Source of the DNA: VFJQ01 sp044226525
GTDB lineage: Bacteria; Verrucomicrobiota; Verrucomicrobiia; Chthoniobacterales; Chthoniobacteraceae
Assembly (NCBI GenBank): GCA_044226525.1
Contig: JBGAGV010000011.1
Coordinates: 151,656 to 215,655 of the forward strand
DNA length: 64,000 nt
Direction of reading: 5' to 3'
The translations under genes and the position numbers were made by a program. Below, in pieces: positions 25,266-33,838 of this stretch. A model generated the notes under the pieces. It had not been told where the DNA came from and ran no database searches. It saw only the letters and a program-made list of their open reading frames with translations. Position 1 is the stretch's first letter, and each line of letters opens with the position of its first letter.

Positions 25266-25367
25266 CTACATCAGCCACCGGAGCAACACCGCGATGAGCA
25301 TGGCGGCGACGAAGAGTTCGACCGAGATGGCGTCCGGATGAGGCAGATGAAAGTGGGGGCGTTTCAT
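25266..25367 (-). CDS. Small membrane protein (33 aa)
   Basis: A short frame encodes MKRPHFHLPHPDAISVELFV followed by AAMLIAVLLRWLM: a basic, His-rich start and one hydrophobic helix. There is no clear Shine-Dalgarno sequence. It follows the 95-residue membrane gene on the same strand, separated by a hairpin. It may be real because of its clean helix and intact frame, but homologues cannot be checked here. Confidence 0.4.
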   Translation of the reverse strand: MKRPHFHLPHPDAISVELFVAAMLIAVLLRWLM

Positions 25368-25396
25368 GCGTGTTTATCCAAGCATCGCATGTGCCC

Positions 25397-25414
25397 CCGG
25401 GACTGGATGTCCCG
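25397..25414 (-). terminator. Short palindrome, possible terminator
   Basis: 'cgggac' and 'gtcccg' pair around a 5-nt loop in the gap after the 95-residue gene. There is no T-run, so it may be a repetitive palindrome rather than a terminator. Confidence 0.35.
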
Positions 25415-25430
25415 TCGTTATGACAAAGTC

Positions 25431-25718
25431 CTAGAGGATCTCCGCGTCGTCCGTGAGGCCACTGTCGGTCCGAATCGAATCCAACCGCCGCCGTTCGCCC
25501 CGCTCCGAGCCCGGACCATTCACGGCATCGGTGAGCACATCGATGAGCGCCGGCAGAGCGAGGAGGGCACCGACTCCCAGCAGCGAAGCCGCCGTCGTCT
25601 TTTGCGCCGGTCGTCCGATTTTTCCCGCAAGCAGCAGACCGAGGGCGCAACCGACCGCCGTCTGTGTGACGATGAGGAAGCTTTTTTGCAGCGTGTCAGA
25701 AGTGGACGAACGAGCCAT
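25431..25718 (-). CDS. Small membrane protein (95 aa)
   Basis: The 95-residue protein MARSSTSDTLQKSFLIVTQ has two hydrophobic segments ('TAVGCALGLLLAGKIG' and 'ASLLGVGALLALPALIDVL') and a charged C-terminal tail. It looks like a small inner-membrane protein of unknown function. The start used here keeps it clear of the divergent manC gene; a much longer open frame on this strand runs across manC and is not credible. Confidence 0.6.
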   Translation of the reverse strand: MARSSTSDTLQKSFLIVTQTAVGCALGLLLAGKIGRPAQKTTAASLLGVGALLALPALIDVLTDAVNGPGSERGERRRLDSIRTDSGLTDDAEIL

Positions 25719-25835
25719 GGCAAAGAGATAGGCCCGGATTTCCCGAATGGGAAGAGAAGAACGAGCGACTTCGCGAGGCGGTGCATTGCTTCTTTTCAAC
25801 GCCGCTGAATTCCGGTAGCCGCTCGGAAGCATCCG

Positions 25836-26906
25836 ATGTCCGCACCCCTCTACGTCCTCATTCTCGCCGGTGGCAGTGGCGAACGTTTCTGGCCTCTCAG
25901 CCGACGCGCACGACCGAAACAGCTTCTCTCGCTCTTTTCCGACCAGACTCTCCTCGAAGCCACGATCGCGCGGCTCGATGGGCTGGTGCCGCCGGAAAAC
26001 ATCCTCATCCTCACGAACGCCGATCAGCTCGAAGGCGTGCGTGCTGTGGCGAAGACCTTGCCTGCGGAAAACATTGTAGCCGAGCCTGCCAAGCGCGACA
26101 CGGCGGCCGCCATTGCGCTCGGCGTCGGCTGGGTCGCGGCTCGTGCTCCGGGGGCGACGATGATTGTGCTGCCGGCCGATCACCTCATTCAGGATGCCGT
26201 GGGCTTTCAACGCACGCTGCGGGTGGCGGCTCATGCCGCAGAAGTCACCGCTGAACTCGTCACGATCGGCATCAAGCCGACGTGGGCCTGCCCTGGTTTT
26301 GGCTACATCGAAGTTGGCGCGCCGCTGCGCGTGCCGGGTGGCCCCGAAGGACCGCCCGTGCACAACGTCGTGCGTTTTCGCGAGAAACCGAGTGCCGAGC
26401 TGGCGGAACAGTTTCTGGCGCAGGGCACATTCCGGTGGAATGCCGGCATGTTCATCTGGTCCATCCCGGCGATCCTTAATGCGTTTGAGCGTCATGCGCC
26501 GCCGATGGCCGATTTCGTCGCTCGCCTGCGCACGGGCGATTTTGCGGCACTACTCCGGGATGTCTTCCCGACTCTGCCGAAGATTTCCATCGACTACGCG
26601 GTGCTCGAAAAGGTCAGCCGGGTGCTGATGGTCGAGGCCGGGTTCGATTGGGACGACATTGGAAGCTGGACGGCCATTGCCAAATATCTGCCCGACGCTG
26701 GCGCGGACAATCACGCCAACACCGGCCTGAGCCTCATCGAGGCAGGGAACAATATCGTTTTCTCGACCTCGAAAAAGCGCGTCGCTCTCATGGGCGTGCA
26801 CGATCTCATTGTGGTCGAGACGCCCGATGCGCTGCTCGTCTGCCACCGGCACGAGGCGGAGAAGATCAAGCAACTCGTTGCGCTCGCGCCGCCGGAGTTG
26901 CAGTAA
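25836..26906 (+). CDS. manC: Mannose-1-phosphate guanylyltransferase
   Basis: The 356-residue enzyme opens with the nucleotidyltransferase loop 'ILAGGSGERFWPLSRRARPK'. It contains 'IVAEPAKRDTAAAIALG', 'VLPADHLI', 'FVEKP'-type 'VVRFREKPSAELAEQF', and 'WNAGMFIW', all GDP-mannose pyrophosphorylase blocks. It makes GDP-mannose from GTP and mannose-1-phosphate for surface glycans. It lacks the C-terminal isomerase domain, so it is the single-function short type. It begins 117 nt from the divergent small membrane gene and is followed after 8 nt by ruvX. Confidence 0.95.
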   Translation: MSAPLYVLILAGGSGERFWPLSRRARPKQLLSLFSDQTLLEATIARLDGLVPPENILILTNADQLEGVRAVAKTLPAENIVAEPAKRDTAAAIALGVGWVAARAPGATMIVLPADHLIQDAVGFQRTLRVAAHAAEVTAELVTIGIKPTWACPGFGYIEVGAPLRVPGGPEGPPVHNVVRFREKPSAELAEQFLAQGTFRWNAGMFIWSIPAILNAFERHAPPMADFVARLRTGDFAALLRDVFPTLPKISIDYAVLEKVSRVLMVEAGFDWDDIGSWTAIAKYLPDAGADNHANTGLSLIEAGNNIVFSTSKKRVALMGVHDLIVVETPDALLVCHRHEAEKIKQLVALAPPELQ

Positions 26907-26914
26907 AGGGTATC

Positions 26915-27334
26915 ATGACTCGCTCACTCGGTATCGACCACGGCGACGCCCGCATCGGCCTCGCCATCTCCGACGATCTCGGCATGCTGGCGCATCCGCA
27001 CAGCACAATCCAGGTGGCCGAAGGTGACCCCATCCCAAAGATCGCTGAGTTGGTCGCGAAGGAGCGCATTGGCACTATCGTGCTCGGCCTGCCGCGCAAT
27101 ATGGACGGCACTTACGGTCCTGCGGCGGAGAAGGTCCGCGCCTTTGCCGAGCAACTTCGCGCCGTCGTTTCCTGTCCCATCAAAATGTGGGACGAGCGCA
27201 TGACGACCAAGGCCGCGCAGCGCGGATTGCACGCCGCCGGGAAAAATACCAAACAAAGCCGAAGCGTCATCGATCAGGCCGCCGCGCAGCTCATTCTGCA
27301 AGGCTGGCTCGATTCGCAGGCGATGCTAGGCTGA
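26915..27334 (+). CDS. ruvX: RuvX/YqgF Holliday-junction resolvase-like nuclease
   Basis: The 139-residue protein has the RNase-H-fold signature 'LGIDHGDARIGLAISDDLG', the loop 'IVLGLPRNMDGTYGPAAEKV', and 'MWDERMTTKAAQR' with the catalytic acidic residues. The family processes pre-16S rRNA and may resolve junctions. MTRSLGIDHG is chosen because longer frames run through manC. It is part of a plus-strand string manC-ruvX-small protein-truA, with short gaps. Confidence 0.95.
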   Translation: MTRSLGIDHGDARIGLAISDDLGMLAHPHSTIQVAEGDPIPKIAELVAKERIGTIVLGLPRNMDGTYGPAAEKVRAFAEQLRAVVSCPIKMWDERMTTKAAQRGLHAAGKNTKQSRSVIDQAAAQLILQGWLDSQAMLG

Positions 27335-27341
27335 CGTCGCA

Positions 27342-27545
27342 ATGTCGCTGGTTTTTGAGCTGTTCGAAGCGTTGCTTGAGCTTTGCTGCACCGGTGACTG
27401 GTGGCGTGGGCGAAGAGATCGTTCGATCGTCGGTGAGTCGGCTTGGGATCGCGATGCGAAATGCTTTAAGACGATAGCGCTGCTTGTCGTATCGCTCATT
27501 GCGGGTGCGTTGTGGGCTGTGGGTTCCTGGCAGGGCTGGTGGTGA
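27342..27545 (+). CDS. Small membrane protein (67 aa) coupled to truA
   Basis: The 67-residue protein begins MSLVFELFEALLELCCTGDW, then a basic stretch (RGRRDR), then one hydrophobic helix 'TIALLVVSLIAGALWAVG' near the end. Its stop overlaps a GTG start for truA by 4 nt. Function unknown. Spacing on both sides (7 nt after ruvX) supports a real gene. Confidence 0.6.
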   Translation: MSLVFELFEALLELCCTGDWWRGRRDRSIVGESAWDRDAKCFKTIALLVVSLIAGALWAVGSWQGWW

Positions 27546-28288
27546 AACGCGATAAGCTCAAACTCATCGTTGCCTACGACGGTCGCGCCTTCCGCGGCTG
27601 GCAGAGCCAGGCGAGCGACGACGCAGTGCAGGATCATCTCGAGCGCGCGTTTGTGAAGCTCTGCGGCGAACGAATCGTCGTGCATGGCTCGGGCCGCACC
27701 GATACCGGTGTGCATGGGCTGGGGCAGGTGGCCCATGTCGAAGTGCCTCGTGGGAAGTTCGACCTGCGCACGTGGCTGCTCGCGCTGAATGCGAACCTCG
27801 TGCCGCAAGTCCGGGTGTTGCGCGTGAACCGAGCCCCCGCCGATTTCCACGCGCGCTTTTCGGCGAAGGGAAAGGTCTATGAATATCGTCTCTGGCTCGG
27901 CCTGGTGCTTCACCCACTCGAACTCGGTCGCGCCTGGCACGTGCCCGCCTCGCTTGATCTGGACCTGCTGCGACAAGGTATCAAGCGCCTCGAGGGGACG
28001 CACGACTTCGCCGCTTTCGCCGCCAATCGTGGGCAGCCGGATAAGGACACCGTGCGCACCGTTCACTCGATCCGGGTTGTCCGGCGTGGCGCGCTGCTCA
28101 CGTTGCGCTTCACCGGCAACGGCTTTCTCTATCGCATGGTCCGACTGCTCACTGGCTCACTCCTCCGCGTCGCACAGGGCAAGGCGCCGGTCGCGTGGCT
28201 CGACGAGCTGCTCGCCGGCAAAGGCGCAGTGAAGTCGAGCTTTGCCGCGCCGGCTGACGGACTCTATCTCGTTCGCGTGCTCTATTGA
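27542..28288 (+). CDS. truA: tRNA pseudouridine(38-40) synthase TruA
   Basis: The 248-residue enzyme has 'LIVAYDGRAFRGWQSQASDD' and the catalytic-Asp motif 'VVHGSGRTDTGVHGLGQV', then 'FTGNGFLYRMVRLLTGSLL'. It makes pseudouridine at positions 38-40 of tRNA anticodon arms. The GTG at 27542 is taken as the start, because it forms a GTGA overlap with the small gene and leads straight into KRDKLKLIVAYDG; an upstream GTG at 27512 is possible. Confidence 0.95.
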   Translation: MKRDKLKLIVAYDGRAFRGWQSQASDDAVQDHLERAFVKLCGERIVVHGSGRTDTGVHGLGQVAHVEVPRGKFDLRTWLLALNANLVPQVRVLRVNRAPADFHARFSAKGKVYEYRLWLGLVLHPLELGRAWHVPASLDLDLLRQGIKRLEGTHDFAAFAANRGQPDKDTVRTVHSIRVVRRGALLTLRFTGNGFLYRMVRLLTGSLLRVAQGKAPVAWLDELLAGKGAVKSSFAAPADGLYLVRVLY

Positions 28289-28296
28289 GCCGCCGG

Positions 28297-28848
28297 TTAC
28301 TTCGCGACTGGTGCGGACTGGCTCACCGTGCTGACGCCGCCCCCTGAAGGGCGAATCACGATGGCATATTTCTGATATTCCACCTTCGCGTTCACGAGGT
28401 CGGTCACATAGCGCAACGCTTCGGTCAGCGGGATATTGGTCAGGCTCAGCGTCACCTTCGCTGTCTGGTCCACGCCGGGCTGAACGACAAAGTTAGCGTT
28501 CTGCTTTCCGCTGGTGACATCCGCCACTTTCTTTTTCAGGAAATCAAGCGCTTCGGCGAACGTCGCTTCGCGAAATTGGATCTGTGGCAGAATGACGGTG
28601 GAGAACTGTTTCTCGATGGAGGCGCCGCTGCCTTGTTTGGCCTCCTGCACCGCGATCTGCCGCAGCCCGCCGATGGCGATCGGGTTGCGCGGATCGACTT
28701 GATTCACGAACTGAAAGTTCCGCTTCGCCGTTTCGAGGTCACCGCGAATCATCGCGGTCTGGGCTTCGGAGAGCATGCGCTGCAGATCAACCGCAAACGC
28801 ACCGGTGGAAAAAACGAGGGGGGCCAGGAGAAACGGGAGGGATTTCAT
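28297..28848 (-). CDS. Secreted STN-like protein
   Basis: The 183-residue protein has a signal peptide (MKSLPFLLAPLVFSTGAFA), a tetratricopeptide-like helical pair (about 25-70), and a C-terminal region. That region, 'ILPQIQFREATFAEALDFLK' through 'VTLSLTNIPLTEALRYVTDL' and 'YAIVIRPSGG', matches the secretin/TonB short N-terminal (STN) fold. STN domains sit at the start of secretins or receptors, but here the barrel is missing. It is the last gene of the long ABC array on this strand, 38 nt downstream of a permease. It may be a lone periplasmic adaptor. Confidence 0.65.
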   Translation of the reverse strand: MKSLPFLLAPLVFSTGAFAVDLQRMLSEAQTAMIRGDLETAKRNFQFVNQVDPRNPIAIGGLRQIAVQEAKQGSGASIEKQFSTVILPQIQFREATFAEALDFLKKKVADVTSGKQNANFVVQPGVDQTAKVTLSLTNIPLTEALRYVTDLVNAKVEYQKYAIVIRPSGGGVSTVSQSAPVAK

Positions 28849-28886
28849 GGCGGGATCATCGCCGATTTTTCCCATAAAGCCAGCCG

Positions 28887-30407
28887 CTATTCCCCCGTCG
28901 AGAGCTTTTCGAGCCGGCGAGGAATGTTTGCTGCCAGCATGCCAGCTACGACCATTCCCGCGAGGGGCAGAACGACCATCGAGCCTTCATTAAAGAGGAC
29001 GATCGCGAGCATGAGGGAAAGCCAGTTTCCCAAAAACCATGCGGTCAATCCGAGCGGCAGGGCGCCCCAACGCACACGGAGTGAAATCCACGCGATCGAG
29101 AGCGGCAGTTGCACCGCGGAGATCGCGAAACAGCACCACATCGCAATGTTCTGAGGAAGACTGCGTGGGTAGCTGAACCACGAGCGCACGAGAGCCGGCA
29201 ACGTGAGCAAGGCCCCCACGATCATCATCGAGCACAGCGGCCAGTCGGCGGCGAGGCACCCGCGCACTTTCTGCCAGACGATCCGGCTCATCGAACAAGG
29301 GAGGGTGGCGAGATCGGTGAGCGTCTGGTCGCGCCGCTCGGATTTGAAAATGCGCGAGGCGCTGAACGCGAGGGAGAGAACGAGCGAAAGTGCTCCGGCG
29401 GAGAAGAGAGGAACGCCGATTTGTTCGAGCGCTCGCGCCCGGTCGAAGGAGCCGACGCCACTGAGAAAGAGCAGGAGAAGCAGCGTGGCAAGGATCCCTT
29501 TGATGATCATCCCGCGATAACCGCCGGCGATGAAATGAAAATCCTTCCAGCTCAGTGCGGCCTCGCCCGGACGTCCGTAGCGATGGATCGTTGCGTTGGC
29601 CGACGCAGCGGGGAGAAGGCTGGAATCCGGTTCGCCGTCGCTTTCCGCTCCACGATCGAACAGTGCCCATGCCACCAGGAAACAGACACCGCCGAGAAGA
29701 AGATTGGCTGCGAAATGCCAGCCGATCACTGAATCATGGAAACCAGTTGTGGTGATCTGTCGAAGGCGAAAGGTTGGTGTTGCATTCACCCAACCTTGCA
29801 GGCTTCGGCCCAGCCATTCGTCGGAGTGATCGTAGGCATGGGCGTCGAAATCCAGCAGCCCGGGTGCGAAGGCGAAGACAGCGAGAGTGATTGCGGTGAA
29901 GCCCGTGGCGGATGCGGTGCGGGCGCAGGTGACGGAACCGATCAGCGCTAGGTTCGCGATCAAAAAGGTCGAGGAAAGCAAGAGCGCAAAGCCGGCCAGC
30001 ACTTGTTGGATATCCAGACCGCCCATCGTCACGGCGAGGAGCATGAAGGGGAGTTGCGCGGCGATGAGCAGGAGCGCGCCGCACATCCGGCTGGTCGATT
30101 TTCCGAGCAAGATCGCGAGAGCGCTCAGGTCCGTCATACGCAGCAGGCCGAGAGTGCTCTCTTCCTTTTCCTCCGCGATGGCGGAGGCAAAATAGCTCAG
30201 GCCCACGACGGCGAGGATGAACAGATCGATCCACAGCACCGAGGTGAAGAAGTTGCGCCCCACTGCGCCCGACCACCGCTGCATCTGGTGTGTCTGCCAC
30301 AGGAAAAAGAGGATGAGAATCACCAACCCAGACCGCAGGAGATAAATGGCGTGGCCACGCAGGTCTTCGCGGAGAGAGCGGATGAACAGAGCGAGCAGCG
30401 GCCCCAT
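28887..30407 (-). CDS. ABC-2-type transporter permease, 506 aa
   Basis: This 506-residue membrane protein has about 12 hydrophobic helices. An N-terminal half contains 'GLSYFASAIAEEKEESTLGL', the conserved cytoplasmic loop of ABC-2 permeases (EEKExGTL). It is closely related to the next gene upstream, sharing the openings 'ALFIRSLRE' and 'ALAILLGKSTSRMCGALLLI'. It overlaps nothing and lies 3 nt after that gene. With ATPase 32798-33751 it could form an exporter. Substrate unknown. Confidence 0.8.
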   Translation of the reverse strand: MGPLLALFIRSLREDLRGHAIYLLRSGLVILILFFLWQTHQMQRWSGAVGRNFFTSVLWIDLFILAVVGLSYFASAIAEEKEESTLGLLRMTDLSALAILLGKSTSRMCGALLLIAAQLPFMLLAVTMGGLDIQQVLAGFALLLSSTFLIANLALIGSVTCARTASATGFTAITLAVFAFAPGLLDFDAHAYDHSDEWLGRSLQGWVNATPTFRLRQITTTGFHDSVIGWHFAANLLLGGVCFLVAWALFDRGAESDGEPDSSLLPAASANATIHRYGRPGEAALSWKDFHFIAGGYRGMIIKGILATLLLLLFLSGVGSFDRARALEQIGVPLFSAGALSLVLSLAFSASRIFKSERRDQTLTDLATLPCSMSRIVWQKVRGCLAADWPLCSMMIVGALLTLPALVRSWFSYPRSLPQNIAMWCCFAISAVQLPLSIAWISLRVRWGALPLGLTAWFLGNWLSLMLAIVLFNEGSMVVLPLAGMVVAGMLAANIPRRLEKLSTGE

Positions 30408-30410
30408 GGC

Positions 30411-31943
30411 TTAATCCTCCGCGGCCAGTTCCTCGAGCCGTTGATAGATCGTGGTGCGCAGTTGCGGCACGTAGGTGAGCGCCACGATCGGCATCACGAA
30501 AAGCCCGATGCAAAATGCCGCGCCGACGAGGTTGGCGGCAAACAACACCGCGAGGCTCACCGGCAGCGCGCCCCACTTCAGCCGCAGCGAAAAATACGCG
30601 GCAAGATGAGTCAGCAGCCACGCCTGCGAGGCGAAGTATCCCCACCCGAGCATCGTTCCGACGAGATTTGCCGGTCCTCGCGCCGACGCCACGAAGGCAG
30701 CTCCGAGTGCAGTGATCGCCATGCCCGCGCACATCCACGTAAAAGCGGGCACCAGCGAACGCCTCGCGCCGTCGATTTTCATGAGCATGATGTGCTGCAT
30801 GGCGAGCGGCAGGCCAGCCAGGCCGGTGAGCGTCTGCTCACGCAACTCGGTGCGGACGATGCGGCTGCCTGCGAGACACATTTCGAGGGTCAGAAACCAC
30901 GTCATCGTCCACGTGACGGAAGTGCCCCACGCGGGCAGGTCGCTCCATCGATGCACTTTCAGGATGCCGAGGTAGATCGCGAAGCCGCTATAGACGATCC
31001 ACTTCAGCCGCATGCCCACGCGGCCCCCGTGGAGAAAATAAAAGTCCTTCCAAGCCAGTGCGCTGACGAGCCACGCGCGCCCCGGGGCGAAGCGCTGCCA
31101 GCGTGAGCCGGGGCGCGGCACGAGCCGGGGAAAGGCGGTCTGCGCCGCTTCTCCCGTGGCGAAATCGAACAGCAGCCACGCCACTGCCAGGCACGCGCCG
31201 CCGAGTGCGAGGCTCGTCCAGAACTGCGCATCGACGATCGGTCCATCGAAACCTGTGCTCAGCACCCGCCCCAACCTGCGAAATGGATTCACCGTCTCGA
31301 TCAGTTCCGCGATCGTGTCGAAGACCGGCTTCGCCGACGCGACATACTGGCCATACGGCAGCTTCGCGAGCCAGGCCGGCGCTGTTTTGAGCAAGGCGGC
31401 CAGCGCCGAGCTGCCGAGCACCACCGCAGCCATCACCGCCGAAGCCACGGCGCCGCGCGGACTCAGCACCGAGACGAGCAACGCGAGATTCGCGAGCAGG
31501 ATGAGATAGGCGCCAAGGCAGAGATAACTCGCCACCACCTGCCGCGCCGACACACCACCGAGCGTGACGGCGAGAAACGTGAACGGCATCGTTGCCGCCA
31601 GCAGCAGCAGCGCGCCGCTCAGCCGGCTCGTTCCCTTGCCGAGCAGGATCGCGAGCGGATCGAGATCGGTCATGCGCAGCAACCCGAGCGTGCCCTCCTC
31701 CTTCTCCTCGGTGATGGCCGAAGCGAAATAACTCACCCCCGCGAGCGTGATGAACCCGAGCACGATGAACAGCGAGCTTTCGAAGAACTTCAGCCCCGGC
31801 GCCGTCATCGCCGTCGCACTCGCCGACGCCCCCAGCAGAAACAGGAAGATGAGCCCCACCGTGGCGCAGAGCATCCAATAGCTCATGCGCGACCGCAGCA
31901 CCTCGCGGAGGGAACGGATGAAGAGAGCGAGCAGGGCGTTCAT
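30411..31943 (-). CDS. ABC-2-type transporter permease, 510 aa
   Basis: The 510-residue membrane protein is a paralogue of its downstream neighbour: MNALLALFIRSLREVLRSRM and 'GVSYFASAITEEKEEGTLGL' mirror the partner's motifs, and 'DPLAILLGKGTSRLSGALLL' follows. Two such permeases encoded side by side would form a heterodimer with one or two copies of the ATPase. The ATG overlaps a possible 22-codon membrane peptide by 4 nt. Confidence 0.8.
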   Translation of the reverse strand: MNALLALFIRSLREVLRSRMSYWMLCATVGLIFLFLLGASASATAMTAPGLKFFESSLFIVLGFITLAGVSYFASAITEEKEEGTLGLLRMTDLDPLAILLGKGTSRLSGALLLLAATMPFTFLAVTLGGVSARQVVASYLCLGAYLILLANLALLVSVLSPRGAVASAVMAAVVLGSSALAALLKTAPAWLAKLPYGQYVASAKPVFDTIAELIETVNPFRRLGRVLSTGFDGPIVDAQFWTSLALGGACLAVAWLLFDFATGEAAQTAFPRLVPRPGSRWQRFAPGRAWLVSALAWKDFYFLHGGRVGMRLKWIVYSGFAIYLGILKVHRWSDLPAWGTSVTWTMTWFLTLEMCLAGSRIVRTELREQTLTGLAGLPLAMQHIMLMKIDGARRSLVPAFTWMCAGMAITALGAAFVASARGPANLVGTMLGWGYFASQAWLLTHLAAYFSLRLKWGALPVSLAVLFAANLVGAAFCIGLFVMPIVALTYVPQLRTTIYQRLEELAAED

Positions 31944-32008
31944 GGGAGTAGTCTCGTGATGGAGCCCACGATGCCTATGATGGCGGTCACGACGGTGAAA
32001 AAACGCAT
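31940..32008 (-). CDS. Possible 22-aa membrane peptide
   Basis: The frame MRFFTVVTAIIGIVGSITRL(LP) is a single hydrophobic helix. A GGGAG sequence lies about 9 nt upstream, and the stop overlaps the permease start by 4 nt. This could be a small subunit or only a translational coupling leader. Very short, so confidence is low. Confidence 0.35.
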   Translation of the reverse strand: MRFFTVVTAIIGIVGSITRLLP

Positions 32009-32081
32009 CGCCGATGCTCCCGTTTGTGATCTTCCGATGATGAATGTGAGTTTGAGGTCATGCGAAATGGCCCATCGGTCG

Positions 32082-32429
32082 CTACCGGAAGCCAAAGGCG
32101 AGCAGGGAAAAGGTGCCAACCAAAAGACCCGCCAAGGCAACGAATGCGGCGGCGCCGTTAATCAGGACCAGCGCGGAGAGGAGGATGGGACGTTCTTTCC
32201 CCCCTTTGGCGCAGGCACTCAGGGCCGAGGTGCTCGAACAGATGGTGCCTCCGCAGAGCATCACGACTGCCCACATCAGGAGAGCCTTTGGCATTATGTT
32301 GATCGAAATGCCGAGCATCGATCCGTAATGCTCATGGAGACGAATGCCGAACGGGATCGAGAACAATGCGGCGGCGGGAATCGTCAACCGAAGCGCGCGC
32401 TGCAGGTGGGCTGAACTGTCTTGCGTCAT
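32082..32429 (-). CDS. Small membrane protein of the ABC array (115 aa)
   Basis: The 115-residue protein starts MTQDSSAHLQRALRLTIPAA and has about four hydrophobic segments. 'ICSSTSALSACAKGGKERPI' aligns with 'IWSSSSAIRACWRAGNERFL' in the adjacent upstream gene, so the two are tandem paralogues. It lies 3 nt downstream of that gene. Function unknown; probably a subunit of the ABC system. Confidence 0.6.
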   Translation of the reverse strand: MTQDSSAHLQRALRLTIPAAALFSIPFGIRLHEHYGSMLGISINIMPKALLMWAVVMLCGGTICSSTSALSACAKGGKERPILLSALVLINGAAAFVALAGLLVGTFSLLAFGFR

Positions 32430-32432
32430 CCG

Positions 32433-32801
32433 TTAGTCCAGCCAGTTCGAATCAAAGTGCATGTGAGCATAAATGTAGAGCCCCAGGCAGGAGATGCCCA
32501 CGGCGGACAAATTGAACAGGGTGAGCCCAGCGACGAGCAGGAATCGCTCATTGCCAGCTCGCCAGCAGGCGCGGATGGCAGAACTGCTCGACCAGATCGT
32601 AAGAAGGAAGAGCAGCGACATCCCCCAGCCGAGAACCGGCCCATCCACATATCTTGCCCAGAACCCAAAGAGAGTCGAATAAGGCGGCGGCAAAAAACGG
32701 ACGGTGGGAACAGCAAGAACCGCCGCCGCAGGCAGCGTTAGCCAAAGCGCGCGACGACGTTGCAGAGTCGGGTCTGGTGTCTCTGTGATTTGCCCACTCA
32801 T
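32433..32801 (-). CDS. Small membrane protein of the ABC array (122 aa)
   Basis: The 122-residue protein starts MSGQITETPDPTLQRRRALW and has about four hydrophobic helices. It is related to the 115-residue gene downstream by the shared motif 'ALxLTxPAAA' near the start and 'SSSAIRACWRAGNER' in the middle. The ATG overlaps the upstream ATPase stop by 4 nt, so it is co-translated with that ATPase. Confidence 0.65.
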   Translation of the reverse strand: MSGQITETPDPTLQRRRALWLTLPAAAVLAVPTVRFLPPPYSTLFGFWARYVDGPVLGWGMSLLFLLTIWSSSSAIRACWRAGNERFLLVAGLTLFNLSAVGISCLGLYIYAHMHFDSNWLD

Positions 32802-33751
32802 CCGCGGACGCCCGGCTCCGTCAGGTCCATGAAGGCTTCGTTCAGATGGCGCTGGGCTTCGGCGAAGCCGACGATGTCGGCGCCGGCGCCGAGGGCGGTT
32901 TGCAGGATCGTGTTCGGCAGGAGCTTCTCGCGGTCGAAAATGAGGACGTAGCGGGGTTCGTGCGGGAGCGGCGGGCGGACCTGGGTCATGCCGGGGAGCG
33001 CGGCGAGGGCGCTGGCGGCTTCGGGGTGCGGGGTCCGCAGCGTGAGGTGGTATTGCGCCTCGGGGCCGTCGCTGGCGGAGATGAGGTCGCGCATGGGGCC
33101 GGTGTATTTGATACTGCCGCGATCGAGGATGGTGCAGGAGTCGCAGAGGGTGGCGAGTTCGCTGAGGATGTGGCTGGAGATGAAGATTGTTTTTCCGAGG
33201 CGGCGGAGTTCCTCGAGGATTTCCATGAGCTCGACGCGCGCGCGGGGATCCAGGCCGCTGGCGGGCTCGTCGAGCAGGAGCAGCTCGGGATCGTGCACGA
33301 GCACACGGGCAAGCGACACCCGCTGCTGCATGCCGCGCGAGAGGCCGTGGATGAGGTCGTTCTTGCGCCCTTCCATGTCGGTGAGCGCGAGCACGTCGCC
33401 GATGATTTTGTCCCGCTGCGCCTGGGCGAGGCCGTAAGCGGCGCCGAAGAAGTCGAGATACTCGAAGACGGTCATCTGCCGATACATCGAGAAGTGGTCG
33501 GGCATGAAGCCGATCTTGCGCCGGACTTCGGTGCGGTGGCGTTTCACGTCGTGCCCGAAGACCTGCACTGTGCCGCGCTGGGGCGGGAGCAGCGTGGCGA
33601 GGACTTTGAGCGTGGTGGTTTTGCCGGCGCCGTTCGGTCCTACAAAGCCGTGGATCGATTTGCGCTCGACGGTGAAGCTGATGCCGTTGAGCGCGAGGTG
33701 CGTTTTGTAAGCGTGCGTGAGGCCCTGAATGTGAATGACGGGATCGGGCAT
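32798..33751 (-). CDS. ABC transporter ATPase, 317 aa
   Basis: The 317-residue ATPase has Walker A 'GFVGPNGAGKTTTLKVLATL', signature 'GLSRGMQQRVSLARVLVHD', Walker B 'ELLLLDEPASGLDPRARVEL', and the H-loop 'TIFISSHILSELATLC'. A C-terminal extension of about 80 residues follows, as in exporter ATPases (NatA/CcmA type). MPDPVIHIQGL is the start; the longer frame translates an AT-rich repeat. It is paralogous to 37334-38275, sharing the whole motif set. Confidence 0.93.
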   Translation of the reverse strand: MPDPVIHIQGLTHAYKTHLALNGISFTVERKSIHGFVGPNGAGKTTTLKVLATLLPPQRGTVQVFGHDVKRHRTEVRRKIGFMPDHFSMYRQMTVFEYLDFFGAAYGLAQAQRDKIIGDVLALTDMEGRKNDLIHGLSRGMQQRVSLARVLVHDPELLLLDEPASGLDPRARVELMEILEELRRLGKTIFISSHILSELATLCDSCTILDRGSIKYTGPMRDLISASDGPEAQYHLTLRTPHPEAASALAALPGMTQVRPPLPHEPRYVLIFDREKLLPNTILQTALGAGADIVGFAEAQRHLNEAFMDLTEPGVRG

Positions 33752-33754
33752 GCG

Positions 33755-33838
33755 GGAAGTTAAGAGTTTAAAATTAAGAATTAAAAAGTCTGTGCGGGAG
33801 TCGGTGCGCGGAGCGGGAGAGGGTTTAATTCTTAATTT
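33755..33838. repeat. Dispersed AT-rich repeat, copy 2, with inverted arm
   Basis: 33755-33790 matches copy 1 (931-966) over about 35 bp. A 15-bp inverted arm follows at 33824-33838 ('tttaattcttaattt'). The inverted arm supplies the last four codons (EIKN) and stop of the upstream membrane-protein gene. Confidence 0.75.

Noticed and set aside
24118..25430. tRNA or other structured RNA in the nrdR region
   Set aside because: No cloverleaf-like T-loop or CCA end was found in the intergenic part.
25431..26495. 354-codon minus-strand extension of the small membrane gene
   Set aside because: Runs antisense across manC, whose motifs are clear; only the last 95 codons look like protein.
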